Assembly: GCF_040655735.1 (NCBI RefSeq)
Contig: NZ_JBFAKK010000003.1
Span: forward strand, 434,001-498,000
From: Phytomonospora sp040655735
GTDB taxonomy: Bacteria > Actinomycetota > Actinomycetes > Mycobacteriales > Micromonosporaceae
Length of the DNA: 64,000 bases
Reading direction: 5' to 3'
Positions 43,301 through 52,240 of this stretch are shown here, piece by piece. A model generated the notes under the pieces. It saw only the letters and a list, made by a program, of their open reading frames with translations, was not told where the DNA came from and ran no database searches. Each line of letters begins with the position of its first letter. Within the stretch, counting starts at the first letter, position 1. The translations under genes and the position numbers were made by a program.

Positions 43301-44414
43301 TGCCAGCGCCCCGACAGGTGCCGCGACGGTCGTGTCGCAGAGCGGCGGAATCCAATCGGCGTTCGCGGTTCAGCGAGGCGCCGACGGGAACTGGCGGCTC
43401 ACCAGTACGTCCGCCGACACCAGCGGCGCCACATCGGTCAGCCTCGCCTCCCTGACCCCCGCGAAGACAGGTGAGTGGCAGCATGTACTGGCCACCTTCG
43501 ATGCCAGCGCACGCGAACTCGCGTTGTGGGTCGACGGTGCCCTGCAGGCAACGGCGGCGGCGCCGAGTACGAGCTGGAACGCTGCTGCACCGGTGCAACT
43601 CGGATGTCAGCGTCTCAGCGGTGGCTCGACCACGATGCCCTTCACCGGTGCGATGTCGGACGTAGAGATCTGGCGCGGAAAGTTGTCGACGGCGCAGATC
43701 GCTGACGTCCACGGAGGCGTGGCCGCCGTACGCGACGAGGCGATCTGGATGCTCAACGGCGGCACGTTCGACCCGTCGGGACCGGACGGGTTGGCCGATA
43801 GTTCGGGAAATGGGCGCAATCTGACGGTGACGGGTTCCTACACCTGGACCGACGACCGCTTCGGCTACCCAGAGTTCGCACTTGCCCTGGATTTGTCGGC
43901 CAACGCGTGCGCAAACTCGACGGGCCCGGTCGTGCGGACGGACTCGTCATTCACCATCGCCACCTGGGTGAATCTCGATGGCGTGACGGGAGACCACACA
44001 GCCGTCGCCCAGGTCGGCGCCAGTGGATCGGCCTTTACCCTCGGGCTGCACGACGGGGCGTGGAGCTTTGGGGTTTCCGCTGGTGACTCGGCGACGGCCA
44101 CATGGTCGCACGCAACGGCACCGACCAGCGCACCTGAGACCGCTCCCGCAGCCCAGACCTGGACGCACCTCGCCGGTGCGTTCAATGCGGCAACTCGCAC
44201 GATCACGATCTATGTCAACGGCGATGCCGTCGGCTCCGCGGAAGCACCCACGACGTCATGGAACGCGTCTGGTCCCACCCATGTCGGGTGCTCCGGTCTA
44301 GACGGTTCCGGAGCCCCGATCAGCCCACTCGGTGGCGCTGTCGATGAGGTTCGTGTGTGGACCTCGCTGGTCGACCCCAACCGCATCAGCGAACTCGGCA
44401 ACCAACGCCCATGA
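40305..44414 (+). CDS. Secreted DNRLRE/LamG-repeat giant protein, partner of RHS toxin
   Basis: GTG 40305 has GGAG 5 nt upstream; ATGs at 40323 and 40329 are alternatives. The 1369 residues begin with a Sec signal peptide (AALLPALAVVAAIAVVVG ... EQASA) and a long beta-rich region. A DNRLRE-type domain follows (about 310-500; WTSGSAFPRETARIGSDW, VTLKATYENRP). Three tandem LamG domains of about 220 residues come last (about 714-924, 929-1140, 1144-1365), each with AxWxL, DSSGxxxDL and GEWxHxxxT features. Such proteins typically precede RHS genes in actinomycetes and may anchor or deliver the toxin. Its stop overlaps the alternative RHS start by 4 bp. Confidence 0.9.
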   Translation: MIFRARMPMRAALLPALAVVAAIAVVVGPVEQASAADPACPEPVLTAEFPSAKSERGAQALAAVCGFSVEVLDLATESTKVMAEPDGSFSMSSTGDVSRAEKDDAWRPIDTTLVQGSDGKFRPAVSTADVEFSAGGAATFAVMRGSGADFSLSWPTALPQGVASGDSVTYPEVLPGVDLVARATATGFSHVLVVKTPDAAANPAVREVDYRIGGSATLREFGNGLVIDGPEGVLASAPSAHVWDSNLGDSAPQTRGLATEEPGTSALESESSPSGPGDAATVAPADVVLSEESLTIVPEPGVLDSGVFPVYIDPTYEKSPMKWIPVNDNQPNTSWTSGSAFPRETARIGSDWDSPGSIWRAHFQFDVTSLKGKRITGTPVVDVYATHSGWCGGQNVEIWQTSSIDNSTTTWNGMKESWLHGDPLQTKAFKANDACTDPQESNHSVLYTASGIKTHVQRHADSNYSWITFGFRVPSESDKQWAKLKPSDVTLKATYENRPSNPVAIESVPGGKCQMGITGPPSGTTAGPASTSPGPWINNRTPTLVGKGTDPDNLKVEFDLDGPTSPAVKVISATSNTAVNWKTPVLTDGSYSWRARASDNAQSTSWTKPCYFKLDSVRPTQPTVQRTSGPPVGGEPVSLTLGSTDAASGVASFAYGVNEEVARTSVAAVSSAVSITFTPQTGWSVVYIWAVDKAGNYSARVTYDFMLGEIIAAEPAGAWRFSGDLLDDSGNRNDLVADATGTTWTADRAGHGSAAIGLDGTGCARSSAIVRTDAAYSVAGWARVANKNSYHTLVSQSGVERGAFSLHHTDTANADRWRFSLAQTDNGTTEFESLTSSVAVGVGEWHHIAATVDPVAKSMKMYLDGVVVAEKTFTFSLWNAGNDFLIGCVGGASTVWNQMAGAVDHVGVWQGTLTQDEIRRAMSELPAAAVADWQLEKSGVDSSGRGNDLAIPETAAWTHDQFSRTDSAVVFDGSACLAPSSAVLRTDESFTVSLWAKVDASAPTGAATVVSQSGGIQSAFAVQRGADGNWRLTSTSADTSGATSVSLASLTPAKTGEWQHVLATFDASARELALWVDGALQATAAAPSTSWNAAAPVQLGCQRLSGGSTTMPFTGAMSDVEIWRGKLSTAQIADVHGGVAAVRDEAIWMLNGGTFDPSGPDGLADSSGNGRNLTVTGSYTWTDDRFGYPEFALALDLSANACANSTGPVVRTDSSFTIATWVNLDGVTGDHTAVAQVGASGSAFTLGLHDGAWSFGVSAGDSATATWSHATAPTSAPETAPAAQTWTHLAGAFNAATRTITIYVNGDAVGSAEAPTTSWNASGPTHVGCSGLDGSGAPISPLGGAVDEVRVWTSLVDPNRISELGNQRP

Positions 44415-44446
44415 ATGCCCGCCCACGACGTGAAGGAACGACGCTG

Positions 44447-47400
44447 ATGCCCCGCCGTTCTCGCCCCGCCCGCCTCCGTTCGTGGCTGAGCCGACCCGTC
44501 GGGTACCTGACGGTGGCCGCCCTCGTTGCGTCCACCTTGGCCGCCATCCAAGTTGTGGTCCTCAACGACCCCGAAGGTGACCTGCCCGGCTACGAGGCAC
44601 ACGAATATCCCGATGCGGTGATCGACGTGCCTGCGCTGCCCAACGATGGTGGCGTCTGGCAGCCGGGAAGCGACGCGTGGCCCGCACCCGGTCGGGTCAC
44701 CCTCGCCGTTGGTGCGGCTGGGATGGCCGGTGACCTGCCAGTGTCGATCACGGGCACCGGTGCGGGCTCGGTGGCGGTCGAGCTCCTCGGGAAGGACGTG
44801 TCGCAGACGCTCGGTGCCAGTGGACCGGCCGTGCTCGTTGAACCCGAGACTGCCGGTGACTTCGGCGCGAGCCTCACCTACGACGCGTTTCGTAACCTCT
44901 ATGGCGGAGACTGGCAGCGGCGTCTCTCCCTAACCCGCTTCCCGGCTTGCGCGGCGAGCACCCCGTCGGTCGATACCTGTCGCATCGGCGAGCGTGTCGA
45001 GTCCGACAACGACCTCCGAGCCGGCGCCATTTCGGCCGGCGCCGCCGAGCCGATGGTCCTGGCGATCACCGCTGAGGAGTCATCGGAGACCGGCGACTAC
45101 AAGGCCACCGACCTGCAAGCCTCAGGTTCCTGGACGGCCGGCGACGGGTCGGGAGGTTTCTCCTACAGCATCCCGGTCAAGCTGCCTCCCGCCGAAGGGC
45201 CGGTGCCCGAGCTCGCGTTGTCGTACTCGTCGCAGAGCGTCGACGGTCGCATGGCTGGGGCGAACAACCAGGCATCCTGGGCCGGTGACGGCTGGGACAT
45301 CCCGCTGAACTTCATCGAGCGCAGCTACGTCTCCTGCGCCGACGACAAGAAGGCCGTCGACGGCAAGGACCCGAACAACAAGGACAAGGACAGCGGCGAC
45401 CAGTGCTGGAGCGGTGAGTCGGAGAACATCACCGTCTCCCTTAACGGCAGCAACGGATCCCTCATCCAAGACGACGACGGCACGGGCTGGCACCTTCAGG
45501 CCGACGCGAACTGGAAAGTCCAGCTGCTCGGTTCACCTGCCACCACGGACGCCTCAACCACCGAGCGCTGGGTGGTGACCACCCCGGACGGGACGAGGTT
45601 CTTCTTTGCCTCCGACGTCGCCGACGCGTCGTCCCGCTGGACGGTTCCGGTCTTCGGTAACCACCCTGGGGAAGACTGCCACGTAACGGAGTTCAAGGAC
45701 TCCTCCTGCAAGCAGGCCTACCGTTGGCTTCTGGACAAGGCCATCGACATCAATGGCAACACCGTCACCTTCGACTACGCCACCGAGACCGGCTACTACG
45801 GTGCCGCGGCGGACAAGGACACCCGCGTCTCCTACATCCGTGGCGGGCGGCTGCAAAGCATCTCCTATGGGTTGCACTCTTCGGAGCCGGACACGAAGGC
45901 CACCGCGAAGGTCGTCTTCGACACAGCCGACCGCTGCCTCGTCGACGACTGCTGGACCGACGGCAAGGCGGTCACGAAGAACTGGCCGGACGTGCCATGG
46001 GATTCCTACTGCTGGGAGGAACCGTGCACCGAGGAGCTGTCACCGGTCTTCTTCAACAGCAAGCGGCTGACGAAGATTCGCACCCAGATCTTCAACGGTA
46101 CGAGCTACGACGACGTCGAGTCCTGGGCGTTCACACACGAGTTCAAGGCCGCTACACGGGAGTCCTCGGCCTCGCTCTGGCTCAAGCAGCTTCAGCACAC
46201 CGGCTACATCGGGACCGACGTCATCGAGCCGCCGATCGTGTTCACCGGCATCGAGTTGGCCAACAATGCCAACACGGCTCCTGGTGCCCCGTTGTTCTCT
46301 CGGTGGCGAATCGACACGATTCGCACCGAGGCCGGCGCTGACATCCACGTTTCGTACTCCGCGATGGACTGCGGGTATGGCAACCTGCCCGCCAAGGTCG
46401 AGGACAACAGCAAGCGCTGCTACCCCGTCTACTGGACTCCCGAGGGAGCTCCCGACCCGGTCCGCGACTGGTTCCACAAGTACGTGGTCACCGAGGTCAC
46501 CGAGATCGACCACACCGGAGGACAACCGACCGTCAGCACCAAGTACGACTACTCCACGGTGGATGGCGGGGACAAGAACACCGGAACCCTGTGGGGATAC
46601 GACACGTCAGAGTTCACCAAGAAGAAGCACCGCACCTACGGGATCTGGCGTGGTTACGCTCTGGCGACCACGACCGTCGGCGACGCGACCTATGCCCCGC
46701 CGCTGACAACGCAGAAGCGGTTCTACCGAGGCTTCGACGGCGAAAAGCTCCCCGACAGTACGCGTCGCGACGTGTGGGTCACCGACTCTGAAGGCGTCAA
46801 GCACGAGGACCACGAGGCTCTCTCCGGGATGATGCTTGAGGAATCGGTCCTCAATGGAGCGGTCATCGAGCAGTCCACGGTCACCGACTACTGGACGCAC
46901 GAGACGGCCTCGCGCACCCATGCTGGTGGCACCGACCGTGCGTACTTCGCCGGTCCTGAAGTCGCGAAATCCCGATCGTGGCTGGCCACCGACTCGGTGA
47001 CCGGTACGAAGACCTGGGCACGAACCGAGTCGGCGACCACCTATGACAACGCCACCGGTCTACCTGTCACCGTGTCTGAGCTGGGAGATGTCTCCAAGGC
47101 CGGTGACGAGACATGCTCGACGACGACCTATGTCTCCAATGACACGAAGTGGTTGCGAGGTCTGACCGCGAGAGTCGAGACCGTCGGGAAGAAGTGCAAG
47201 GATCCGGTTACTCGGCCTGCCGATCTCATCAGTGATGAACTGACCTTCTACGACGGCGCAACCAGCTACACCGCGACCCCCTCAAAGGGCATGGCGACCC
47301 GCACCGACACCCTCGACAAGTGGGAGAACGGCGCCGCCGTCTACGCGACCGGCGAGCAGAAGACCTACGACAAGCTCGGACGCGTCCTCACCACGACCGA

Positions 47401-50400
47401 CGCCTACGGATCGACCACGACAACCGCGTACACGCCTGTCGGAGCAGGGCCGGTCACCGAAACCCTTGTCACCAACGTCTTGGGACATGTCACCCGCACC
47501 TTGCAGAACCCGGCCTGGGCCGAACCCACCGCGATCATCGACGCCAACAGCAAGCGCACCGATCTCGAACAGGACGCACTCGGCCGACTCACCAAAGTCT
47601 GGCTGCCAGGCCGCGCCAAGGCGACGCAGACACCGAACCTGGAGTTCTCGTACCTGATCCGCAACGACGGGCCGCTGGCGGTGACGTCGAAACGGCTCGG
47701 CCCGAATGGGAAGTACATCACCGAGATCGGCCTGTTCGACAGCCTGTACCGCAGTGTCCAAACCCAGGAGGACACCATCGCAGGTGAACGCCTGGTCACC
47801 ACCACGGCCTACGATGATCGCGGCCAGGCCATCGTGGAGTCGGGCCCCAACCACGCCACCGGCGTACCCAGCACCGAGCCCGTGCTGATCACACCGGGCG
47901 CCGACCGGACGCGCCTGGAGAAGACCTACGACGCCCTCGGACGGATCGGCACTGAGACCACATACGACGGCAACGAGGTCCTCTTCACCGGCGGCACCGT
48001 CTACGGCGGCAACACAACCGGATGGCAGGTCCTGACCAGCCCGCCCCAGGGCGGCACGATCCAAGCCACCGTCAGCGACGTTCACGACAACGTCACCGAG
48101 ATCCGTCAGTACACCGACCAGACGCTCACCGACCACGTCTCCACCAGCTACGAATACGACGTCGCCGGTAACCTCACCACGGTCACCGACGCCATGGGTC
48201 GAGAGTGGCTCTACGAGTACGACCTGCGCGGCCGCTCCACGAAGGTCGACGACCCCGACAAGGGCGTCGCCACGACGCGGTACAACAACGCCGGCGATGT
48301 CACCTGGTCCAAAGACGCCAACGACAACATCGTCGAAACCGTCTATGACGAGTTGGGTCGCCAGAAAGAGCGATACTTCGCCAAGGACGTCAACGGTGTC
48401 GAGACCGGCCGCACCCTGGTCGCCAAGACGATGTACGACACCGTCGCCAAAGGCCACCTCGCCGAATCGAGCACCTACCTCAACGGTGACCCCGCCAAGG
48501 CGTTCACTCACAAGGTCACCCGCTACAGCGACGCCTACGACGTCCTCGACGAGACCTCGATCATCCCGTCGGTACCAGGGCTGGAAGCACTGTCCGGCTC
48601 GTACCGGGTCATGCGTTCGTTCTCCGTCGACGGTTCACTGAAGTCCACCTTCTACGGTGCTCTCGGAGGCCTGAAAGCAGAAAACGTCGTCGTTGGCTAC
48701 GACGACCTCGGTAACGGACTTACCGTCACCGGCAACGACTCCGACGGCGTGAAGAGCCGCAAATACGTCAGCACCGCCGCCTACACCCCCTATGGTGAGC
48801 TCCAATCGCGCACCCTTGGACCGGCGACAGGCAATCGGGTCTGGGAAGGCCGCCAGTACGAGGCGGCCACCCGCCGCCTGGCCAAGTTCGAGATCGCGCG
48901 CACCGGTACGGTCACCAACATCGCCTCGGTGCGCTACACCTACGACCAGGCCGGCAACGTCCGATCTGTCGCGAACGCCCCCACCGACAACGACGGCGCG
49001 GTTCGACCTGGCACCAGCGACGTCCAATGCTTCGACTACGACTTCCTGCGCCGCCTGAACCAAGCCTGGGCACAAGGTGAGGGCACTTGCGGCGATCCCA
49101 GCCTCACAGCGCTGGGCGGACCCGCCAAGTACTGGAAGACCTACGCCCACGACGACTCCGGGTCCCGCGCACAGACCGTCGACAAACATCTCAACCGCAC
49201 CACTGACTACGAGTACGACAACTTCGACCCGGCCAACCCGAACGCCGCGCACCAGTCCCACGCCGTTACACGGGTCGTGACCGGCTCGGCTGTCGACCAT
49301 TACGACTGGGATGACACCGGCAACCTCTCCTACCGCATGGTCGCCGACCGCGCGGAGAACCTCACCTGGACCCCGCACGGCAAACTCGCCTCGATCATCT
49401 CCGACGAGGGCACCACGAAAATGGTGTACGACGCCGACGGGAACCGGATCGCACGCATCGACGCCAATGGCGACGCCTCCCTGTTCGTGGCCGGGCAGGA
49501 GGTGACCTTCACCAAAGCCACGAGCAAACTCACCGGAACCAGGTACTACGAGCACAACGGCGACATCGTCGCCTCCCGCACCATGAGCACCGGCGCCACG
49601 ATCGACGACACCATCTGGCAAGGCGCCGACCACAACGGCACCGCCTCCTGGCAGATCAACGGCACCACCATGGTCGAGTCGATCCGCTACACCGACCCCT
49701 ACGGCGCTATCCGCGGCACCACCGGTGGCACATGGGGCGGTGGCCAACGCGGCTTCGTCGGCGGCATCGACGACCCAGGCGGGTTTACGCTGCTGGGCGC
49801 TCGGTTCTACGACGAGAATCTAGGCGCGTTCATCTCGGTCGATCCCAAGACCGACCAGTACGACCCGCAGCGCATGCACCCCTACGCATACGCGAACAAC
49901 AACCCCGTCACCTTCAGCGACCCGGAGGGTCTGTTCTGGGGCGCGATCGCCAAAGCAGCCTCCTCGGTCGGCAACGCCGTCGCCAGCGCCGCCCAGACTG
50001 TCGTGGACAACGCCGGCACTATCGCCGCGGTTGCCGGGGTCGTCGCGACCGTAGCGACCTTCCTGCCCCCACCCGCCCAGATCGTCGCTGCCGCAGCAGG
50101 AGCCGTCGCGGCTGTTGCCGGCGCGATCGACACCGCAAAATCCTGCATCGGCGGTGATGCCGCGGGCTGTGCCATGGGCGTCGCGAGCATGATCCCCGGC
50201 GTCCGGACCGTCGTTGATGCTTACGACACGGTCACCGGCGCGGTTGACGCAGTCTCGGCCTGCACCGGCGGCGACGTCATGAGTTGTGGAACCGGCGTCC
50301 TCGGGATGCTCCCCGGAGGCAAAGGAAAGAACGGCCCCGGAAGCGGCAAAGATCCCGACAAGCCCGGGGGCTGCAACAGCTTCGTACCCGGTACCGAAGT

Positions 50401-51190
50401 CCTCATGGCTGACGGCACCCGGAAGCCCATCGAGGAGGTTGAGCCTGATGACCAAGTCTTGGCCACCGAGCCGGAAACCGGCAGAACCGGTGCACGCCCC
50501 GTCACGGCACTGATCACAGGCGAGGGAACCAAGGAACTTGTCGAAATCAGCGTTGACACGAACGGTGATGGAGAATCTGATGCAGCAGTCATAGCCACTG
50601 GCGGGCACCCAATCTGGGCTGAGAACGTTCGCTCCTGGGTTACGGCTGATCACCTTCAGTTTGGTGATCAAATCCAGACGTCGACCGGTGTCCCTGGTTT
50701 TGTCACCCAAACCCTCTCCTACAAAACCGAAGCGGCCGTATACAATCTCTCTGTCGCGGACATCCATACGTATTATGTGGACTTTAAGGGGACTGGTGTC
50801 CTTGTTCATAATACTAATGAAAACGAGGACTGTGGGTATGATCTAAATGGGAAAGATCCGATGAGTATTGTCCCGGATGATGCATCTATGCGTCCCCTTA
50901 CTCCAGATCCAAATGGTGGCGCACAATACGGAGTCGAGTATAAGTGGACGAACGAAAAGGGGACATCAAGGTTGCGCATCCATGGCCCAGACGGTAAGGC
51001 TCCAGAAGGGTCAAACGCAAGGACGAATATCACCTACCGGGTTCAAATTGGTTCGCGCTACCAGGATATCAACGGAAGGCTATATCACCGGCAAGTGCAC
51101 AACAATAAGAGTCCGAACTACAATCCGAAGGCGGCCAATGCGACGCATATCACCTGGATGCGTAAGTATAAGTTGCCACTGATGTTTTAG
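44447..51190 (+). CDS. RHS-repeat polymorphic toxin with Hint domain and C-terminal toxin
   Basis: ATG 44447 has AAGGAA 8 nt upstream; ATG 44411, which overlaps the previous stop, is the alternative. The 2247 residues have one N-terminal membrane/signal helix (VGYLTVAALVASTLAAIQVV), an SpvB-like beta region (FSYSIPVKLPPAEGPVPELA) and many YD/RHS repeats (EYDVAGNLTTVTDAMGREW). The RHS core closure is RFYDENLGAFISVDPKTDQY ... YAYANNNPVTFSDPEG near residue 1785-1830. A hydrophobic Gly/Ala stretch follows, then a PT-Hint domain from Cys1976 (CNSFVPGTEVLM) to His2121-Asn2122. The last 125 residues (YRVQIGSRYQDINGRLYHRQ) resemble polymorphic toxin type 30, a predicted RNase group, from memory. Hint should release this tip. 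Confidence 0.92.
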   Translation: MPRRSRPARLRSWLSRPVGYLTVAALVASTLAAIQVVVLNDPEGDLPGYEAHEYPDAVIDVPALPNDGGVWQPGSDAWPAPGRVTLAVGAAGMAGDLPVSITGTGAGSVAVELLGKDVSQTLGASGPAVLVEPETAGDFGASLTYDAFRNLYGGDWQRRLSLTRFPACAASTPSVDTCRIGERVESDNDLRAGAISAGAAEPMVLAITAEESSETGDYKATDLQASGSWTAGDGSGGFSYSIPVKLPPAEGPVPELALSYSSQSVDGRMAGANNQASWAGDGWDIPLNFIERSYVSCADDKKAVDGKDPNNKDKDSGDQCWSGESENITVSLNGSNGSLIQDDDGTGWHLQADANWKVQLLGSPATTDASTTERWVVTTPDGTRFFFASDVADASSRWTVPVFGNHPGEDCHVTEFKDSSCKQAYRWLLDKAIDINGNTVTFDYATETGYYGAAADKDTRVSYIRGGRLQSISYGLHSSEPDTKATAKVVFDTADRCLVDDCWTDGKAVTKNWPDVPWDSYCWEEPCTEELSPVFFNSKRLTKIRTQIFNGTSYDDVESWAFTHEFKAATRESSASLWLKQLQHTGYIGTDVIEPPIVFTGIELANNANTAPGAPLFSRWRIDTIRTEAGADIHVSYSAMDCGYGNLPAKVEDNSKRCYPVYWTPEGAPDPVRDWFHKYVVTEVTEIDHTGGQPTVSTKYDYSTVDGGDKNTGTLWGYDTSEFTKKKHRTYGIWRGYALATTTVGDATYAPPLTTQKRFYRGFDGEKLPDSTRRDVWVTDSEGVKHEDHEALSGMMLEESVLNGAVIEQSTVTDYWTHETASRTHAGGTDRAYFAGPEVAKSRSWLATDSVTGTKTWARTESATTYDNATGLPVTVSELGDVSKAGDETCSTTTYVSNDTKWLRGLTARVETVGKKCKDPVTRPADLISDELTFYDGATSYTATPSKGMATRTDTLDKWENGAAVYATGEQKTYDKLGRVLTTTDAYGSTTTTAYTPVGAGPVTETLVTNVLGHVTRTLQNPAWAEPTAIIDANSKRTDLEQDALGRLTKVWLPGRAKATQTPNLEFSYLIRNDGPLAVTSKRLGPNGKYITEIGLFDSLYRSVQTQEDTIAGERLVTTTAYDDRGQAIVESGPNHATGVPSTEPVLITPGADRTRLEKTYDALGRIGTETTYDGNEVLFTGGTVYGGNTTGWQVLTSPPQGGTIQATVSDVHDNVTEIRQYTDQTLTDHVSTSYEYDVAGNLTTVTDAMGREWLYEYDLRGRSTKVDDPDKGVATTRYNNAGDVTWSKDANDNIVETVYDELGRQKERYFAKDVNGVETGRTLVAKTMYDTVAKGHLAESSTYLNGDPAKAFTHKVTRYSDAYDVLDETSIIPSVPGLEALSGSYRVMRSFSVDGSLKSTFYGALGGLKAENVVVGYDDLGNGLTVTGNDSDGVKSRKYVSTAAYTPYGELQSRTLGPATGNRVWEGRQYEAATRRLAKFEIARTGTVTNIASVRYTYDQAGNVRSVANAPTDNDGAVRPGTSDVQCFDYDFLRRLNQAWAQGEGTCGDPSLTALGGPAKYWKTYAHDDSGSRAQTVDKHLNRTTDYEYDNFDPANPNAAHQSHAVTRVVTGSAVDHYDWDDTGNLSYRMVADRAENLTWTPHGKLASIISDEGTTKMVYDADGNRIARIDANGDASLFVAGQEVTFTKATSKLTGTRYYEHNGDIVASRTMSTGATIDDTIWQGADHNGTASWQINGTTMVESIRYTDPYGAIRGTTGGTWGGGQRGFVGGIDDPGGFTLLGARFYDENLGAFISVDPKTDQYDPQRMHPYAYANNNPVTFSDPEGLFWGAIAKAASSVGNAVASAAQTVVDNAGTIAAVAGVVATVATFLPPPAQIVAAAAGAVAAVAGAIDTAKSCIGGDAAGCAMGVASMIPGVRTVVDAYDTVTGAVDAVSACTGGDVMSCGTGVLGMLPGGKGKNGPGSGKDPDKPGGCNSFVPGTEVLMADGTRKPIEEVEPDDQVLATEPETGRTGARPVTALITGEGTKELVEISVDTNGDGESDAAVIATGGHPIWAENVRSWVTADHLQFGDQIQTSTGVPGFVTQTLSYKTEAAVYNLSVADIHTYYVDFKGTGVLVHNTNENEDCGYDLNGKDPMSIVPDDASMRPLTPDPNGGAQYGVEYKWTNEKGTSRLRIHGPDGKAPEGSNARTNITYRVQIGSRYQDINGRLYHRQVHNNKSPNYNPKAANATHITWMRKYKLPLMF

Positions 51191-51199
51191 GGGGAGATC

Positions 51200-51541
51200 T
51201 TGGCTGGAATTAGTCACGGAGCGCTGGTCGATCTTATCAGTGGCCTGTTCTCATCCGATGAGGACCAGCGCTGGCATTCAGCAGGAACTGTCCGTGACTG
51301 GGAATCCTCGTATAGTCCGAATCAGCGTCGTTTGCTGGTGCGAATGCTGTCGCGCCTCGCGGCGACAGAACCGTCCGAACGCGTTAGGGAGCAGCAGCTT
51401 GACGCTCTCTGTGAGTTGTTTGATCCATATGTAATGGATCATGCCGATGTTTCGGCAGTGCTCCAAGTCAATCTGGCGAAACTTGATCGGTCCTCGCGCG
51501 TCTGGATCGAGGCTCTGATGGAGGATCTTTCAGGGAAATAG
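51200..51541 (+). CDS. Probable immunity protein for the RHS toxin tip
   Basis: TTG 51200 is 10 bp after the toxin stop with GGGGAG close upstream. The 113-residue protein is acidic, without signal peptide, and looks all-helical (LVDLISGLFSSDEDQRWHSA; QLDALCELFDPYVMDHADVS). No family recognised. Small size, position right behind a toxin C-terminus and shared AT-richer codon use make it the cytoplasmic immunity protein by context. TTG start adds uncertainty about the first residues. Confidence 0.7.
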   Translation: MAGISHGALVDLISGLFSSDEDQRWHSAGTVRDWESSYSPNQRRLLVRMLSRLAATEPSERVREQQLDALCELFDPYVMDHADVSAVLQVNLAKLDRSSRVWIEALMEDLSGK

Positions 51542-51595
51542 TGTCTCGTGATTCTGTTGCAGTGTCTTGAAATAGTATGGGTCGTTGTGTTCATT

Positions 51596-52066
51596 GTGGA
51601 GCTTTCGGACGGGCAGCGTGTAGAGCTGTCGGGGTTGATTAATTCGCCGGTGGTGTCGGCGAAGGTCGCGACGCGTGCCCGGGTCGTGTTGTGGCCGGGC
51701 CAGGGACGGACGCGGGTTGATGTCGCGGGCTTGGCGGGGGTGTCGTTGCCGACGGTGGATCGCTGGAAGGCGCGTTTCGTCTGCGAGGGCGCCGCGGGGT
51801 TGATCGGGCGTAAACCCGGTGCGGGGAGGGTGCAGTCACGGCGGCGGGTCGGTCGCGGATCGTGGCGATCACCCGGGCCTCGCGCCGGTCTTGACGGGGT
51901 TGACGCACTGGTCGAGCCGGGTCCTTGCCGATTGGTTGCGCCGTGAGGAGGGCATCGACGTGTCGTGGCACTACATCACCCGCGTTGGCGCGCCGAAGGA
52001 CTGAAACCGCACCGCACCGGCACTTTCAAGATTTCGGCCGATCCCGCGTTCGCCGTTAAGGTCGGG
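51596..52066 (+). pseudogene. IS630-type transposase remnant
   Basis: VELSDGQRVELSGLINSPVV and the HTH LAGVSLPTVDRWKARFVCEG begin an IS630-like transposase. The frame then shifts near 51840 (TGLTHWSSRVLADWLRREEG continues in another frame) and again near 51985 (LKPHRTGTFKISADPAFAVK). The sequence ends before the DDE catalytic part. About 170 bp with no gene separate it from nucS. It marks past transposition at the right end of the element. Confidence 0.8.
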
Positions 52067-52228
52067 TCTGCCGCCACCACGGCGCTTGATGCGCCCGATG
52101 CGCAACCGGATCAACTCCCGGTCATGTGCGGGATGGTCGGGATGCTCGGCCTGGAGGCGCCGTGACTCTGAAATTGAACCCGTGTGGGGCGGTCAGCTTC
52201 CGGCGCCAAACCGGACAAGCTGCGCCTG

Positions 52229-52234
52229 TACCCT
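52229..52234 (+). promoter_or_regulatory. -10 box of the nucS promoter (leaderless)
   Basis: TACCCT stands 6 nt before ATG 52241. The truncated copy has the same TGTACCCTC context 7 nt before its ATG, so this spacing is conserved between the two versions. Confidence 0.55.
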
Positions 52235-52240
52235 CCCTTC

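Noticed and set aside
50368..50814. Intein in the RHS protein
   Set aside because: The Hint domain is at the RHS/toxin border and no host protein continues after it; it fits a PT-Hint release domain, not a splicing intein.
51548..52160. Functional transposase or integrase mobilising the nucS element
   Set aside because: The frame is broken at least twice and the catalytic half is missing; no tyrosine or serine recombinase motif was found in the element.
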